This document shows positions 33,541 to 45,751 of a DNA stretch of 62,000 nucleotides, one piece after another. Every line of letters begins with the position of its first letter. Position 1 is the first letter of the stretch. Below the pieces are notes generated by a model that searched no databases, was not told the origin of the DNA, and saw only the letters and a list, made by a program, of their open reading frames with translations. The stretch spans positions 4,270,553-4,332,552 of the forward strand of contig CM022677.1 in assembly GCA_012295275.1 (NCBI GenBank). The letters are read 5' to 3'. A program made the translations under genes and the position numbers. Source of the DNA: Chrysomallon squamiferum (taxonomy: Eukaryota > Mollusca > Gastropoda > Neomphalida > Peltospiridae).

Positions 33541-33884
33541 TTTTCATCTATTATTGATTATAGTAAGTTTATTATGTTATATATTAATGAGAAAAAGAAG
33601 GGATTAATGTTTTATTTAACAACATATATATATAGCATTGTATGAAGGAATAAGGTAATATATTTTAGTTTTATTCTATAAATAACTAGCTGAACTGAAC
33701 TGTAGAAATAAGCTGTCGTGACAGGAAACATAAATCTCTTCACAGATCAGTTTCTGATCATTTAGTGTTCTGTGTTTGATGAAATAATTCCAAGGTTTAT
33801 AAAAAGTAAGACGCTAGAGATAATTAAAACAAAAGAACAATGCATATTTAGAACATAAATCTTGAAAGAATAAGAAATGAACCT

Positions 33885-34136
33885 GGTGTTCTACAGACGG
33901 AGACATTTGATGATTATTTGGTTTCTACCAGGGTAGACGACAATGCCAGATTTCCTTTGATTTTGTGCAACCATCAACTGACCACTGGTCCTAGAACTAC
34001 GAATAATGTGCAGGGTTTTCATTCCAGAATGAACCGGTCAATTCATCGTCTAAACATCATCTAATCATAAACACATTTATAGAGTTGATAAAAGGAATAG
34101 AAACATCAGAACGTGCTAAACTGAGACAGGTAATAA
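33885..34136 (+). pseudogene. MULE transposase C-terminal fragment
   Basis: Reads DNARFPLILCNHQ, RTTNNVQGFHSRMNRSIHRL, then after a frame change FIELIKGIETSERAKLRQ. The pattern (W..)R.TNN..EG.H.R.N...GR.HP....FI..L...E is the C-terminal part of MULE-type transposases. Stops and one shift make it dead. It lies immediately right of segmental duplication copy 1. Confidence 0.7.
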
Positions 34137-34148
34137 TTAAAAAAATGA

Positions 34149-34149
34149 A

Positions 34150-34200
<51 letters not shown>

Positions 34201-34256
34201 TAACAATAATAATAATAATAATAACAATAATAATAATAAGAAGAAGAAGAAGAAAT
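34149..34256. repeat. (AAT)n microsatellite with AAG tail
   Basis: Simple repeat directly after the MULE fragment. Confidence 0.95.
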
Positions 34257-34259
34257 AAA

Positions 34260-36700
34260 TAAGTAAATAAATAAATATATAAATAAAGAAAATAAAAAAT
34301 GTTTTGAATATGTATATTTAAATCATCTACCTATCACAAACCTAACTTTAACCAACAATGAAAAATATATTAAATTAAGGTAATTTTTTTTCTTGTTCTT
34401 ATTATTATTTATATATATATTTCTTAACTTCCACCGAGTTTTACAATTTTAGAATTTCTTGAGATCAGTTTATATTTAAAATATCCCTAACACTAACCAT
34501 TTCTCTTATACTGAGATTAATTTAAATTTAAACTTAATCCTAACAAAAATTACTAATTGATGGATCCAAAAGCAGTTTTAAATTTGTTGGTAACTGCAAG
34601 TCTCATTCAGAACCAATTCAACTGAAACACAAAGACTATCAGTTATATGGAGTAATTTGTTTTTAATTTGTTACATCTGATTAATGCTGTATTTATAAGT
34701 AATCATACACTAATGTAATAAAACATAAAAATAAAATATTTTCTAGAGCATTAAATACTTAATTATATAGAGATTTGTTTTATATTTCTAAATTATAGTT
34801 GTCTTTATAACTGTAAAAATTAATGAAAAAATCTAGAGGAAAAGGTTAAATTTGTACATTTGATTGAAAAATCAAAAACAACATTTTCATATGTTTTCTG
34901 TTATGAACTGAGAACAATTAAAACACAGTTGAAATATAAAATAAATGTCTGTCACTAAGACAATGTATTTAATGTTTTGTATAAGCAATAAAGAAGTTGG
35001 TAATGTTTCATAGTAATATATGAAACCCAAATACAAATTCATTCCTTGCTCTAGGAAACAGAATCAAGTTAATCCTTTGTCAGTACAAAATGAGCTGTTA
35101 AGACTTGACTTATTCTTGTCAGTAATTATTAGTGCTGAGTTTTGAAACCACAAAGAGAGATTTTAACACAGAGCCTATTTCTGTCAGAAAGTATAGATGT
35201 CATTAACGCTGATTTAAAATCAGCATAAAATGAGATTTTAAAATTGGACTTCATTTGTGTCAGGAACTGAAGTTTCCTTAATACTGAAAGCAACTATTCT
35301 TAGTCATAATAATTATAAGCTTTAGTCAAAGTTGTGTCCCTTTGCTTATATAAAAATGTATTCTCAAGGCAATTAATTCATCTTCACTCATTTCTGTTCC
35401 ATCATTTATTCCAGTATAATCATTCTGTGAAAAAGAGGTAACATGTTCTCCAGTCAATTAAGTACACTCTCCAGTTGTTTAATTTCTTCATCACTTGAAC
35501 TGTTTCCTGAACTTTATTTTATCCATCTTCTTGTTTCTTACAAGCCATTTTCTTCAGTTATGCTGAATAATACCAGAAACATTTATTAGTTTTAATAAAC
35601 ATAATTATAACATCAGATTAAATACACGATGCAATTATAAAAATTACTTGTTTGTCCACTGTTTTGTTATCTGCTTTCCATTCACTTTTACACCTTTTAA
35701 TGTTGTAAATGAAACAAGTGTTGTATAAAACATCAAAAACATTTATATGAAAAGAAAGTAGGAAACTATCAGGAAGAAATCCATTCTGTTAAATGTGTGT
35801 GTGTGTGTGCGTGTGCATGTGTGTGTGTGTGTGTGTATGTGAATACATACATATTTACAGAAATAACTCACTTTCAGATGTTTCTTTAAGTCTTTCTACT
35901 ATAAGTTATCTTGATAACCAAAATCATTATTACATTTATCTGAAACAATGAAATTTTAAAGGACAAATCAGATAGTTTTTAATTATTGCTTAGAGACAGA
36001 ATTAGATAATATTAACTGTTCAGAAGACAGATTTGACTAAACTGACATAAAAATTGAAACTGAGTAACAATTCATAATGTTTTTAAAAATAATAATAATA
36101 AATGAAAATAAAGCTATTCAAAAAAAAAAAATAATAATAATGAAGTGTAAAAATAATAATATAAATAAAATGAAACAACAGTAACTAAATAGGTAACTAA
36201 ATACATAAATTATCAACTGATTATGAAATATAAATAAATTAAATAGAATGTTTCACAATCATCAGTTGTTCCTATTGCAAAATGAATGATCGTGTTGTTT
36301 CAAACTGTTATATGAGAAAAAAATAATGAGAAAACTGTAGGTTTTATTAAAACAAAATGTAAAGTTTCAGAATTATCAGAGATGTACACACAGAAAAGAG
36401 TTAAATATACGTCCTAGGGTACTATTTGTGATATTCAACCAAATAGTTTTCCTCCTAGGATATTCCAGTTTTTGAGACACAGGAGCTTGGCAGAGCCTAA
36501 ATGTAAAAGATGCTATAACTTATAGTATAAGAGCAAAAAAAAAAAAAAAAAATCTGCAAAAAGCAAAAATATATTCATTCAGACATTTGGGGGAATGTGT
36601 GCTACCATTACTGTGACATCAGTTCACCTCTAGTTTCTGAGAGGTGTGGCTTGATCTCATAAACCTGCATTTCTACTAGATCTGTTTGAAGGAAAACTGG
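34260..36700. other. AT-rich intronic sequence
   Basis: No gene or element recognised. It includes a GT-rich run at about 35793-35840 and poly-A at about 36535-36552. Confidence 0.5.
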
Positions 36701-37480
36701 TTCATGTTTGTCAAGGATATCTGAAAGAGCAGAATGAGAATTTATTCAAGCAGTGGTTACTGTTGATCAAACACTTAGTTCTGTCGAGTTAAATACATCT
36801 GCTGATTATATTGCACAAATTAACTGGATCAAAAAGAATCTGTGAGAAGCACAGAAAAGTGATCCATCTTTGAAAGGGGTGTGGTCAAAAATAGTGCATT
36901 AAAAACAATCTTTCAAACCAGAGTGAATGTTTTTTATGTGCTCAGTGCTGAGGAAGAAAGTGAAAAGTTTGAATGTTTTCAGTTGCAATTTAGAATATAC
37001 AGACAGCAAATACCAAGTTTAAGTCCTGAATGTGTGTTTGTGGGTCATCTGGGGTGAACAAAAACATATCTGCAGATTGCATCAGACCTTTATTGGCCAG
37101 AAATGTATCACAAGACAAAGGAATTTGTCAAAAGTGGAAAGGTGTCTCAGAAAAATGGGAAAACAAATCAGGTTATTACCCTGGCACCCCTAAAATTGGT
37201 ACCAGTCAGTGGACCTGTTTTTTCAAAAGTAACAGCTGATATTGTGGGACCACTAGCCAGGGTAATGAGTATCTGTAGACAATAATGTGTGTGAATACTA
37301 GGTTCCAGAGGCAATCCCATTACATAAGATGACAGCTAGTGTAGCAGCAAAAGCTCTGATAAAATATTTCATGAAAACTGGTTTACCAGATGAAATTCAG
37401 TCTGATCAAAGCTCAAATTTCACGTGAAAATTGTTTCAGCAAGTCATGGTTCTGTTAGGAATACATCAGGAGACACAAAA
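36700..37480 (+). pseudogene. Ty3/gypsy integrase remnant
   Basis: In several frames: GHLG followed by TKTYLQIASDLYWPEMYHKT (zinc-binding region and linker), then APLKLVPVSGPVFSKVTADI and VGPLARV (entry to the catalytic core with its first Asp), then LPDEIQSDQ-like text (second Asp region) near 37385-37415. The Cys pair of the zinc site is gone and stops and shifts are frequent. An inactive fragment with no LTRs seen. Confidence 0.75.
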
Positions 37481-37982
37481 GTGAGTTGGTAAATATTGTA
37501 AATTTGGATAATAGATGATTGGACAAATCTGGTGTACTTTATTAATCAGACAACAGGACAGTAAAATAAAGAACTCCATATTGTCAAATATCATGCAAAT
37601 AGTACTACCAAGTGTGATGATGGAGAAAATTCCTACAGAATCTCTTAGTCATGTCTGATGTATTTATCAAGTTCACTCTAGTGGTTCACACAAGAGATCA
37701 GAAGGCTTCATACACAGTGAAGTTGCTAGTGGTTTCACATCTTAAATACTAACCTATTAATTTATAGTTATGACTAAACTTATTTTCATGTTTACTTACT
37801 TCACAACAGCTACAAATGTCATGAACATTTCATGCAGTTTCTTTCTTTTCTTCAGATTTGCCATCTTCAGTCTCTGTGTGGCTGTTCCCAGTGAATCTTC
37901 TTCCTTGTAGTGGGACACATTTTCTCTCCCTGCACAAAGTGTCTGTGCATGGTGTTCTGTTTTTCTATAGTCCAACTTACAT

Positions 37983-38345
37983 TTCTAACCCTAACCCTAA
38001 CCCTACCTTACCATTACCCCTAATGTAACCCTCTAACCCTAACCCTACCTTACCATTACCCCTAAATGTAACTCTGTAACTCTAACCCTAACCCTACCTT
38101 ACCATTACCCCTAAATGTAACTCTGTAACTCTAACCCTAACCCTACCTTACCATTACCCCAACTGTAACTCTCTAATCCTAACCCTAACCCTGACACCCT
38201 ACCCTAAGCCAAACCTCAAACTCTCTGACCCTAACTTCAACCCCAAACACTAAACCATAACCCCTTTCCTTACCTTAAACAGACCCCTAATCCTAACCCA
38301 AACCCTCTAACCCAAGCCTAACCCTAAACCTTACCCTTACCCTTA
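37983..38345. repeat. Interstitial telomere-like array
   Basis: CCCTAA repeats in short runs, organised in a higher-order unit of about 57 bases (CTCTAACCCTAACCCTACCT then TACCATTACCCCTAAATGTAA), at least four times, then degenerating to CCCTAACCTTA variants. The animal telomere repeat TTAGGG is present on the minus strand. It is internal, with non-telomeric DNA on both sides. Confidence 0.9.
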
Positions 38346-40179
38346 CCCCAAACTTACTATAATTTTATTCAGGAAAGTAAATAGAATTTAAACTTACTAA
38401 CTTTACTTAGAGAGATGGATAGACAGATAAGAAGATATAGTAGATAGATATATATAATAATATTTACTATCTTATTTCCATTGTTACACATTCTTTCTTA
38501 CTTTTAATTTTGTTTAGCACTCTTTAGATATATTGGTATTACATTTCAACAACTGAAGCTTAAAACATTGTAACTTGGCCAGAAATAGGAGGACTACGTT
38601 CACCTAAAATATTGTGTTATTACTACTAGTATGTACAACTCCTATCTGTCTCCTATCTTGTAGATCTGATGTTACACTGGATTTCTCCTGAATGTCAGAT
38701 GAAGTAAGCAACACTGACAGTTACTGTGTTCACTCGTTACCTCTTTGTACTGGAATAAACAAGTCAAAGATAATTATTTAAATAGTTGTAACTATGAGAT
38801 AACAAAAGCCAGTGATAACACTGTTTACCTGTAGCACTTTCCATTCATTAACAGCAGTTAACAGAGTATGTTCTTCAGACTGGTAAATGAAGCTTTATCA
38901 AACAGTTTTTTACTATAAATGTTGAAAAATTAAGACAAGAGTGGGATAGAGAAAAACGCCTTTATTCTTAATTTCACTAAACCATATGAACAAAGAAAAG
39001 AACAAAGAATTATTTTCTTTGTAATTTAAAAACAAAAAATACAAACATTATCATTTTGAATTTCTAGAAAAAAGGAAACATCTACTGGAATAAAAAAATG
39101 AGAAAAAAGACCTGAACTTATTAAATAATATGAAATTAGTCTGGAATATGGAGTTAAACAGTGAATAGATTGCTTCATGTTTATCAGCAGCATTACTCTT
39201 TAACATGTTTTGAAAGTATAATTTAATATTTCAACAAGTGGTGAATATGTAATTATTTGAGACTTTCAGTTTGACTGGTAATAGTTATTTTTGTAATCCA
39301 AAAAGCCAAAGCACCACAAGTGGTGAATATGTAATTAATGACTAAATTTAAAGTTTTTACTGCTCATTAGTTCATTAAACCACTGAACTGCTTTAGTTAA
39401 TACTAGTCTTTGCTTAAAACATTAACAAATATCTACTTCATTGAATTTTATTTCAGTGGATTCTTCCAAATCACCAGTATTCCAGTATTACTTATATCTT
39501 TTAACTTCAAAAACAGGAGCCATTACTAATACAAAATGTATTGGAAGAAAGTTACCACTTATAAATTTGACTGTACTTGCTCATGTTTCTAACAAATAAA
39601 TCTTTATGTTTCACATTAAATATAGCAAAATGAAACACAGTGAAACAAAGCAATAAAGAAGCAAAAGGTAAATGAATATAAATTAATTATTAGTAGCTTT
39701 TGAAAGAAAAAATAAACAAAAAAGAAAATAAACAATAATAAATAAAAAATAAAATATTTAAGTTAAATGAAGTTTCAGGAAGGTACAATGAAAAAGATGT
39801 ATATAGTTTCAACTGTCACTGGTAAGAAAAGAATATATTGTTTTCCTCTAAACAAATATTCATCCTTTTGAATGAGAAAATCTGTTATACCAATAGTAAT
39901 AGTAATAGTAATAGTAATAATTAAATAGCTGACAAAACTGCTTTAGAGGCAGATATTTTAAAATGTGTTTTAACAACTCACTTTTGTCTGTGCCTGATGA
40001 AGTAACATAAATATATAAATAAATAGTAGTCACTGAAATACATTTAAAGATATAGTCAACATAAATAAATAAATAGTAGTCACTGAAATACATTTAAAGC
40101 CACAATCTACAGCTGCTATTGTTAAACAGTTACAGTCTTTCTTGGAATTTGTGATTAAATGTTTCCTAGATAAAGGAAA
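38346..40179. other. AT-rich intronic sequence
   Basis: No gene recognised. Short GATA-type repeats at 38413-38450 and a 60-bp imperfect direct repeat at about 40008-40099 (ATAAATAAATAGTAGTCACT). Confidence 0.5.
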
Positions 40180-40460
40180 AACAGAAACTTTATTTTATTT
40201 TTTGTTTAACAACACACTGAATGTATTTTAATCTACACTGATTATAATTTTATTTATTTTATTTTTTGTTTAACAACACACTGAATGTATTTAAATCTAC
40301 ACTGATTACAATTCTTTTTGGCTGAAGATTTTACTGATACAGAGATAAAATCTTGGTGCGATCTCATAGACAGGACAGCACCTTCCACGGTTTTTCATAA
40401 ACTCACAGTGTAGATGTGACAGGGATGGAAAATAGCCAAAGGGAGAAACGAGATCATTCA
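40180..40460 (+). mobile_element. Degenerate molluscan-type SINE
   Basis: The head phrase TTTTTTGTTTAACAACACACTG occurs twice (about 40198 and 40264), followed by TCATAGACAGGACAGCACCT, TCCACGG and GGAAAATAGCC. These match, in order, the conserved head, CACAGACAGGATAGCAC, CCACGG and GAAATAGCC phrases of a common SINE family of marine molluscs, as I remember it. Diverged. Confidence 0.55.
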
Positions 40461-40726
40461 AGCTTTAACTTTCCTTCAGCAGACTCAGACAAAGCCAGGG
40501 ATTTCCAACGTTGGCCACAGCGCCCCCTGGTGGGCGTTGGTGAGTTACAAGGGGGCGCTGTGAGTCTTTTCTCTATTGGGGGTGGGCCAAACGCACATAA
40601 GGGGGCGTTATCTAAAATACATTGTATGACAAATTTAAATATTACTGTGTAAAATAAGCTACAGTTCTATGAATTGTTCACACAAGAATAGTAACAAGCA
40701 GAACTATAAAAAGTAACATTTACTCT

Positions 40727-40905
40727 TGTACACAACAATCTCGCTGTGTGAACACAACAATCTCGCTGTGTGAACACAACAATCTCGCTGTGTGAACACA
40801 ACAATCTCGCTGTGTGAACACAACAATCTCGCTGTGTGAACACAACAATCTCGCTGCATGAACACAACAATCTCGCTGCATGAACACAACAATCTTGCTG
40901 TATGA
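40727..40905. repeat. 22-bp minisatellite
   Basis: Eight units of CAACAATCTCGCTGTGTGAACA, the last ones with GCATGAACA or GTATGAACG. All three minus-strand frames are open over it because 22 is not a multiple of three, giving Cys-rich artefact peptides. Confidence 0.9.
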
Positions 40906-41534
40906 ACGGCGTGACGTTGCTGACTGCAGCTCAGTCAGGGTTGTGCACGCGGCTGTGACAGTGTTTTTACTCTCAAACTGGGGATCAGGATGAAAGTTCC
41001 AAACATAAAAGTGATAAAACAAACAGCTGTGTGTTCTAGGTCACTGAATGATTGATTTATGTGTGATAATGTGTGATGTTACTGGTCTGTGACTGCAGAG
41101 TGGGTGTCAGTGCTGCTACAGTTAATTCTTCAAACTGAAATCTCATAAATCAGACATTAAAATGCAATTTAAAATGCAAGTTATTAAAATGCAATTTAAA
41201 ACAAGTTAAAAATACATTTGGTATGTTTTAATGAATTTGGCGTGTTTTAGTTCGAAGGTTATTGCTTGCAAGTAAGCAGTCAGTTACAGTTATTGTCAAA
41301 CAGTCGAGTTAGTTGGAAGACAACAACTACAAAGGTTGCTTACAATCATTTAATTAACTTAGCCTTATTAGAATTCTTCTACTTCAAATATCAAAAAATA
41401 CATTGTTTATAAAAAAAAAAAAAATTGTTAATAAAACGTTTAGTTCAAATTAGACATGCTTACTTAAATTGCTATGGTGATATTCTTTGTTTGCCTCTGT
41501 TTTACTTATTTTCAGTGAATGTATTTAACAACCC

Positions 41535-41900
41535 ATGATCAAGACTGATAGCTCATCAAAACGAAAGTGCAGACAATACAGTGTTGAATATCTGAAGTAT
41601 GGATTTATCAGTTCTGCAAATAATAAGCAACGACTGATGAGCGTCTTTGTGAGAAAGTGCTCACCAGCGAGGCAATGAAACCATCCAGGCTTTCCAAGCA
41701 CTTTAAAAAGATGAATCCTCACAAAGAGAGTTTGTCAGACTTTCCAAGCACTTTAAAAAGATGAATCCTCACAAAGAGAGTTTGTCAGACTTTCCAAGCA
41801 CTTTAAAAAGATGAATCCTCACAAAGAGAGTTTGTCAGACTTTACAAGCACTTTAAAAAGATGAATCCTCACAAAAGAGTTTGTCAGACTTTCACAACAG
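41535..41900 (+). pseudogene. hAT BED zinc-finger fragment with tandem repeat
   Basis: SSKRKCRQYSVEYLKYGFIS matches the start of ZBED5-like hAT proteins; CEKVLTSEAMKPSRLSKHFK, in another frame, is the rest of the BED finger (C..C..H). A one-base shift lies near 41641. The last part, SKHFKKMNPHKESLSDF, is repeated four times in 51-base units at 41690-41885. Confidence 0.75.
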
Positions 41901-41999
41901 CAACACCATCGTCTCCCTTGTGGCAAAACAATCACAAAAAAAGCAATGATGGACTTATTTGTTCATACAACATCTCAAAAATGACTGCTAGGTCAGGAA

Positions 42000-43040
42000 A
42001 GCCGCGTTCAATTGGAGAGGGAAACAGGAATAGGTGAAATGCCACAGCCGGCATACCACAAAGAAACTAAACCAGCAATAAACACACCTTTCCTGATCAA
42101 GACAGAAACAGACAAAACAGAGTTACCACCCTTCAAGCCACAGCAAACGACCACTACAAACAACACACGCACATCTACACCAACGGATCCAAAAAGCCAG
42201 ACAACAGGAGAGTAGGATTCACCTTCATAGCCCAAGATCACACAAACAAACCCACATGCAAACAATTCAGCCGCATCAGAAATCACCTTTTGGCATACAC
42301 GGCCGAACTGGTCGCCATCATCAGAGCCATGCTGTGGGTAAAACACAACAACAACAAACACGCAGTCATATTCTCAGTCTAAGTTCCATGATCTGAATAC
42401 AATCCGGACATTCCAGCAGACCAGACCTACTCAGCAGAATACAACATCTACACGAGGACATACAACACAACAACAAACAACTAACCATCAAGTGGCTCCC
42501 AGCACATGTCAGCATCACCAGCAACGAACTCGCCAACCACTACACCAAAGAGTCACTCAGCATTAAAGACAAAGACATCTGCACAGACATACATTACGGA
42601 ATAAACGAAATTGTCTCCATCGCTGCCAAACATTACGACAAACAGTGGCAAAACGAATGGAACAACACCAAAAACACATGGCACTTAAACATCAAACCAT
42701 TCGCCAAAACACTCTAAATCACACTCGCACACAAACTACACAACAACAATCTCACCATAGCCAGAACTGGTTACTTGACCAATTTAAATACAAATATCAC
42801 AACACCACATCACCCAACTGCAGCTGTGGACTCTGAAGCCATGAAACACTACTTGTTTCATTGTCAAAATTTCGCTGAGGAAAGACAAGCACTACGCAAT
42901 ACACTGGAGGAACTAAAAACTGAGTTCACGCTCCAACACATCCTGGCACCAAACGTGAAAGACAGAGAGTTAGTCCTCACTGCAGTAACAACATACATTC
43001 TGAACACAAAACACAAACTTTAAACTTTTTTTTTTTTTTC
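42000..43040 (+). mobile_element. 5'-truncated LINE with RNase H domain
   Basis: HIYTNGSKK starts an RNase H domain (catalytic Asp changed to Asn); YTAELVAIIRAMLWVK holds the Glu helix; TIKWLPAHVSITSNELANHY holds the HVGITGNExAD-like motif. Then CSCG and EAMKHYLFHCQNFAEERQ, the terminal Cys/His motif of I-like non-LTR elements, and TAA at 43021-43023 followed by a T-rich tail. Several frame breaks. Reverse transcriptase is absent. Confidence 0.8.
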
Positions 43041-43475
43041 TTTTTTGACACCAAAACAAACAACAATTGAATGAATTTATTGACTTACAGATTGGTTGGC
43101 TGAACAGCTGATGGATCTATGGATGGATCAACTGACTGACGAATCAATTTGAATGGCCAATTAAATTAATAATTAAAAACAAGGATAAACGTACTATACG
43201 TACCCATTTTCAGGCAATACTAACCCAGTTATGTTTTTTTATTTTTGTTTTTTTCAATTTATTTTTTTTTATAATTTAATTAATTGAAATTTTTTTTTTC
43301 ATATTCTAAATCTTAGCTACAGGATTTATAACATTTTAAATTAAAATAAAATAACATGTCAATAAGTTAACTACGTTTATGTTCTTATTTGTTTTAGTTG
43401 CAGGTGTTTATAGTATCTTTTAAAACAATAAAAAGACAATTGGCAAAACAAAAAATATAAAAAAAAATAACAGGT
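43041..43475. other. T-rich noncoding sequence
   Basis: AT-rich DNA with several poly-T runs between the LINE end and the next GC-richer block. Nothing else recognised. Confidence 0.5.
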
Positions 43476-43819
43476 TTGGACTACGTGGACCAGAAGGAAG
43501 CAGCCAAAAAGAAACAACAACAGCAGCAGCGAAGAGCAGAACAAGCAGGACACAAACAACACACAAACAACACAGAGCCGGTGATGACTGGGAGATTGTG
43601 CCGGAGACCACAGGGGGCGAAACATCGTAACCGCCTCGTTACGATCCGATACACTCCCTTGTGTCCTGCAATCGTGGCAAGAACCCACTCTCTAACTCTT
43701 ACCTTACCCAAAACTCTTTTCTGTGACAGACACGACAGCTGACCTGTCAGAAAGCTTCACAACAGCTTGCTCTGATTAGCACGTTCATTCTTTTCCATTC
43801 CATTTCATAAAGAGGTTGC
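43476..43819. other. GC-richer unidentified block
   Basis: Open on both strands for 60-100 codons, but the frames compete and none matches a known protein. Composition (GGGGGCGAAACATCGTAACC) suggests part of a retroelement, perhaps upstream of the protease fragment that follows. Unproven. Confidence 0.3.
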
Positions 43820-44202
43820 AATGGAAAGAAATGACCGTTGTTTTGTACAGTCAAGTTGCACAGTGAAATCTACGAAAGCGAAAGAAATTCAAATTTCATT
43901 GGAACTCAATGGTGCCATTAAGAATGGAAGTAGATACAGGTGCTTCTGTGTCGATAATTTCTAATAAGAGTTATCAGGAAAAATTGAAGAAAACAGTGTC
44001 ATTGAAATCAACATTGATTGTATTGAAAACTTATACAGATGAAGTGGTGCCAGTCCTGGAGCAAATTGAGGTGACTGTTAAATATGGAAAGCAGAAAAAA
44101 CTTTTACCTTTAATTGTGGTGAAAGGAAATGGACCAACTTTGTTTGGATGGAATTGGTTCCAAAACATTCAGTTGGACTGGAACAGTATTAAGATTTTTT
44201 GA
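43820..44202 (+). pseudogene. Ty3/gypsy retropepsin fragment
   Basis: MEVDTGASVSIISNKSYQ has the D-T-G-A active site; PLIVVKGNGPTLFGWNW has the second hydrophobic-hydrophobic-Gly flap-end motif with LFGW (usually LLGR). IQLDWNSIKIF follows, as in K02A2.6-like elements. The lead-in EIQISLELNG is one frame off. About 97 codons are open. No LTR or other polyprotein part is adjacent. Confidence 0.8.
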
Positions 44203-44439
44203 CAAATTCATGTTTTTTGCATGCAGTTTGTTGCATTTTTTCATTTCCATATATTTCATTTTTGTTCATAGAGTACTTTGTTAAAAATTAGTTATACAAA
44301 CTTTCTTCGGTCGCTTTCAACTTTATTCTTAAATAAATCATTACATGTATTGTAAGGGGTGCGAGAAGACATTAAAATATTTTAGGGGTGCGGGGCATTA
44401 AAAAGGTTGGGAACCAGTTTTAGATAAATCAGCTTCTCA

Positions 44440-44925
44440 GCTCTCTGAACCAAATATACATTAATAAATGAACAAAATATATATTAATTAATGAACCAAA
44501 TATACATTAATCAATGAACAAAATATACATTAATTAATGAACAAAATATACATTAATAAATGAACAAAATATACATTAATTAATAAACAAAATATATATT
44601 AATCAATGAACAAAATATACATTAATTAATAAACAAAATATATATTAATCAATGAATCAAAATATACATTAATTAATAAACAAAATATATATTAATCAAT
44701 GAACAAAATATACATTAATTAATAAACAAAATATATATTAATCAATGAACAAAATATACATTAATTAATAAACAAAATATATATTAATTAATGAATCAAA
44801 TATACATTAATTAATGAATCAAATATACATTAATAAATGAACAAAATATACATTAATTAATAAACAAAATATACATTAATTAATAAACAAAATATATATT
44901 AATTAATGAATCAAACACACATTAA
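44440..44925. repeat. About 23-bp AT-rich minisatellite
   Basis: About 20 units close to AATGAACAAAATATACATTAAT, with TAATAAAC and TATATTAATC variants. Noncoding. Confidence 0.9.
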
Positions 44926-45235
44926 TCGATGAATGACACTTTTTTTAGAGGAGGATACTATGACATTAGTATGTGTTTACAGAAGATCAGCTCTGTGAGA
45001 AAGAATGACACTTTTTTTAGAGGAGGATACTATGACATTAGTATGTGTTTACAGAAGATCAGCTCTGTGAGAAAGGCTGACAGGGTTTCTTGTACGCTAT
45101 CTCATGTTTACAGAAGATCAGCTCTGTGAGAAAGGCTGACAGGTTTTCTTGTAAGCTATCTCATGTTTACAGAAGATCAGCTCTGTGAGAAAGGCTGACA
45201 GGTTTTCTTGTATGCTATCTCGTGTTTACAGGAGA
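44926..45235. repeat. About 59-75-bp tandem repeat family
   Basis: Two units starting AATGACACTTTTTTTAGAGG and then three starting GGCTGACAGG, all ending TTTACAGAAGATCAGCTCTG. Each unit contains TTTACAG, acceptor-like on the plus strand. A short open frame over it (66 codons) has no known match. Confidence 0.85.
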
Positions 45236-45394
45236 TCCTTGTAGGTGAAGTACACAAAGTTGATGGTAAGATGCTGATCACAGAATGTTTTGATGAGGCA
45301 TAGATTACATAAAGAATTAACTAATCCTAACCCATCTTCCTAACATGTATCTGAAAAATAAATAAATAATAAATAAAGCAATTAGTATTTAATA

Positions 45395-45463
<69 letters not shown>

Positions 45464-45751
45464 CAATTTAGATCATATTCAAAAGCAAAAGAAAAAACAG
45501 ATCTAATACTAAAATACGAATTTGTCGATTATGAAATTTAAAAAAAAGACCCTAAGACAATGCCTCTCTTAATCAGATATTAACTTTCAGCAATTTAATA
45601 TATGCTAAATTTTAAAATTACCATCTCATTTATTATTTTATTTGCAAAAACTGTTCTAAAACAAACCATGAAAACTGAGAGACTGCAGACAATAGAAACT
45701 TCAGACAATAGGAACTGTACATCCGTCTCTACATCTTTTAGTATGTCTGTC
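45236..45751. other. AT-rich spacer with (AG)n
   Basis: (AG)n at 45399-45459. No gene recognised; the frame at 45602-45802 crosses into the segmental duplication. Confidence 0.5.

Larger units (their letters stand above)
32110..33875. repeat. Segmental duplication, copy 1 (contains intact exon 3)
   Basis: Begins at GTGACACTGTGTGAAGGGGT and runs to CTTGAAAGAATAAG. It is a direct copy of 45752-48003 with many substitutions and indels. It holds the exon 3 version that is open. Confidence 0.9.
40496..44417 (+). mobile_element. hAT-type DNA transposon remnant, with nested insertions
   Basis: Left end CAGGGATTTCCAACGTTGG and right end, in reverse, ACTGGTTCCCAACCTTTTTA resemble the CAGTGGTTCCCAAC termini of hAT elements. 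A BED zinc-finger remnant of the ZBED5-like class lies at 41535-41900. LINE and Ty3/gypsy fragments interrupt the interior and no transposase catalytic region is visible. Ends were judged by eye; no target duplication confirmed. Confidence 0.6.

Noticed and set aside
40667-41022. Cys-rich repeat proteins (CCVHTARLLC pattern) in three frames
   Set aside because: A 22-bp minisatellite opens all three frames; no gene context.
43377-43742. Competing frames on both strands of a GC-richer block
   Set aside because: None matches a known protein, and strands contradict each other; probably transposon-derived.
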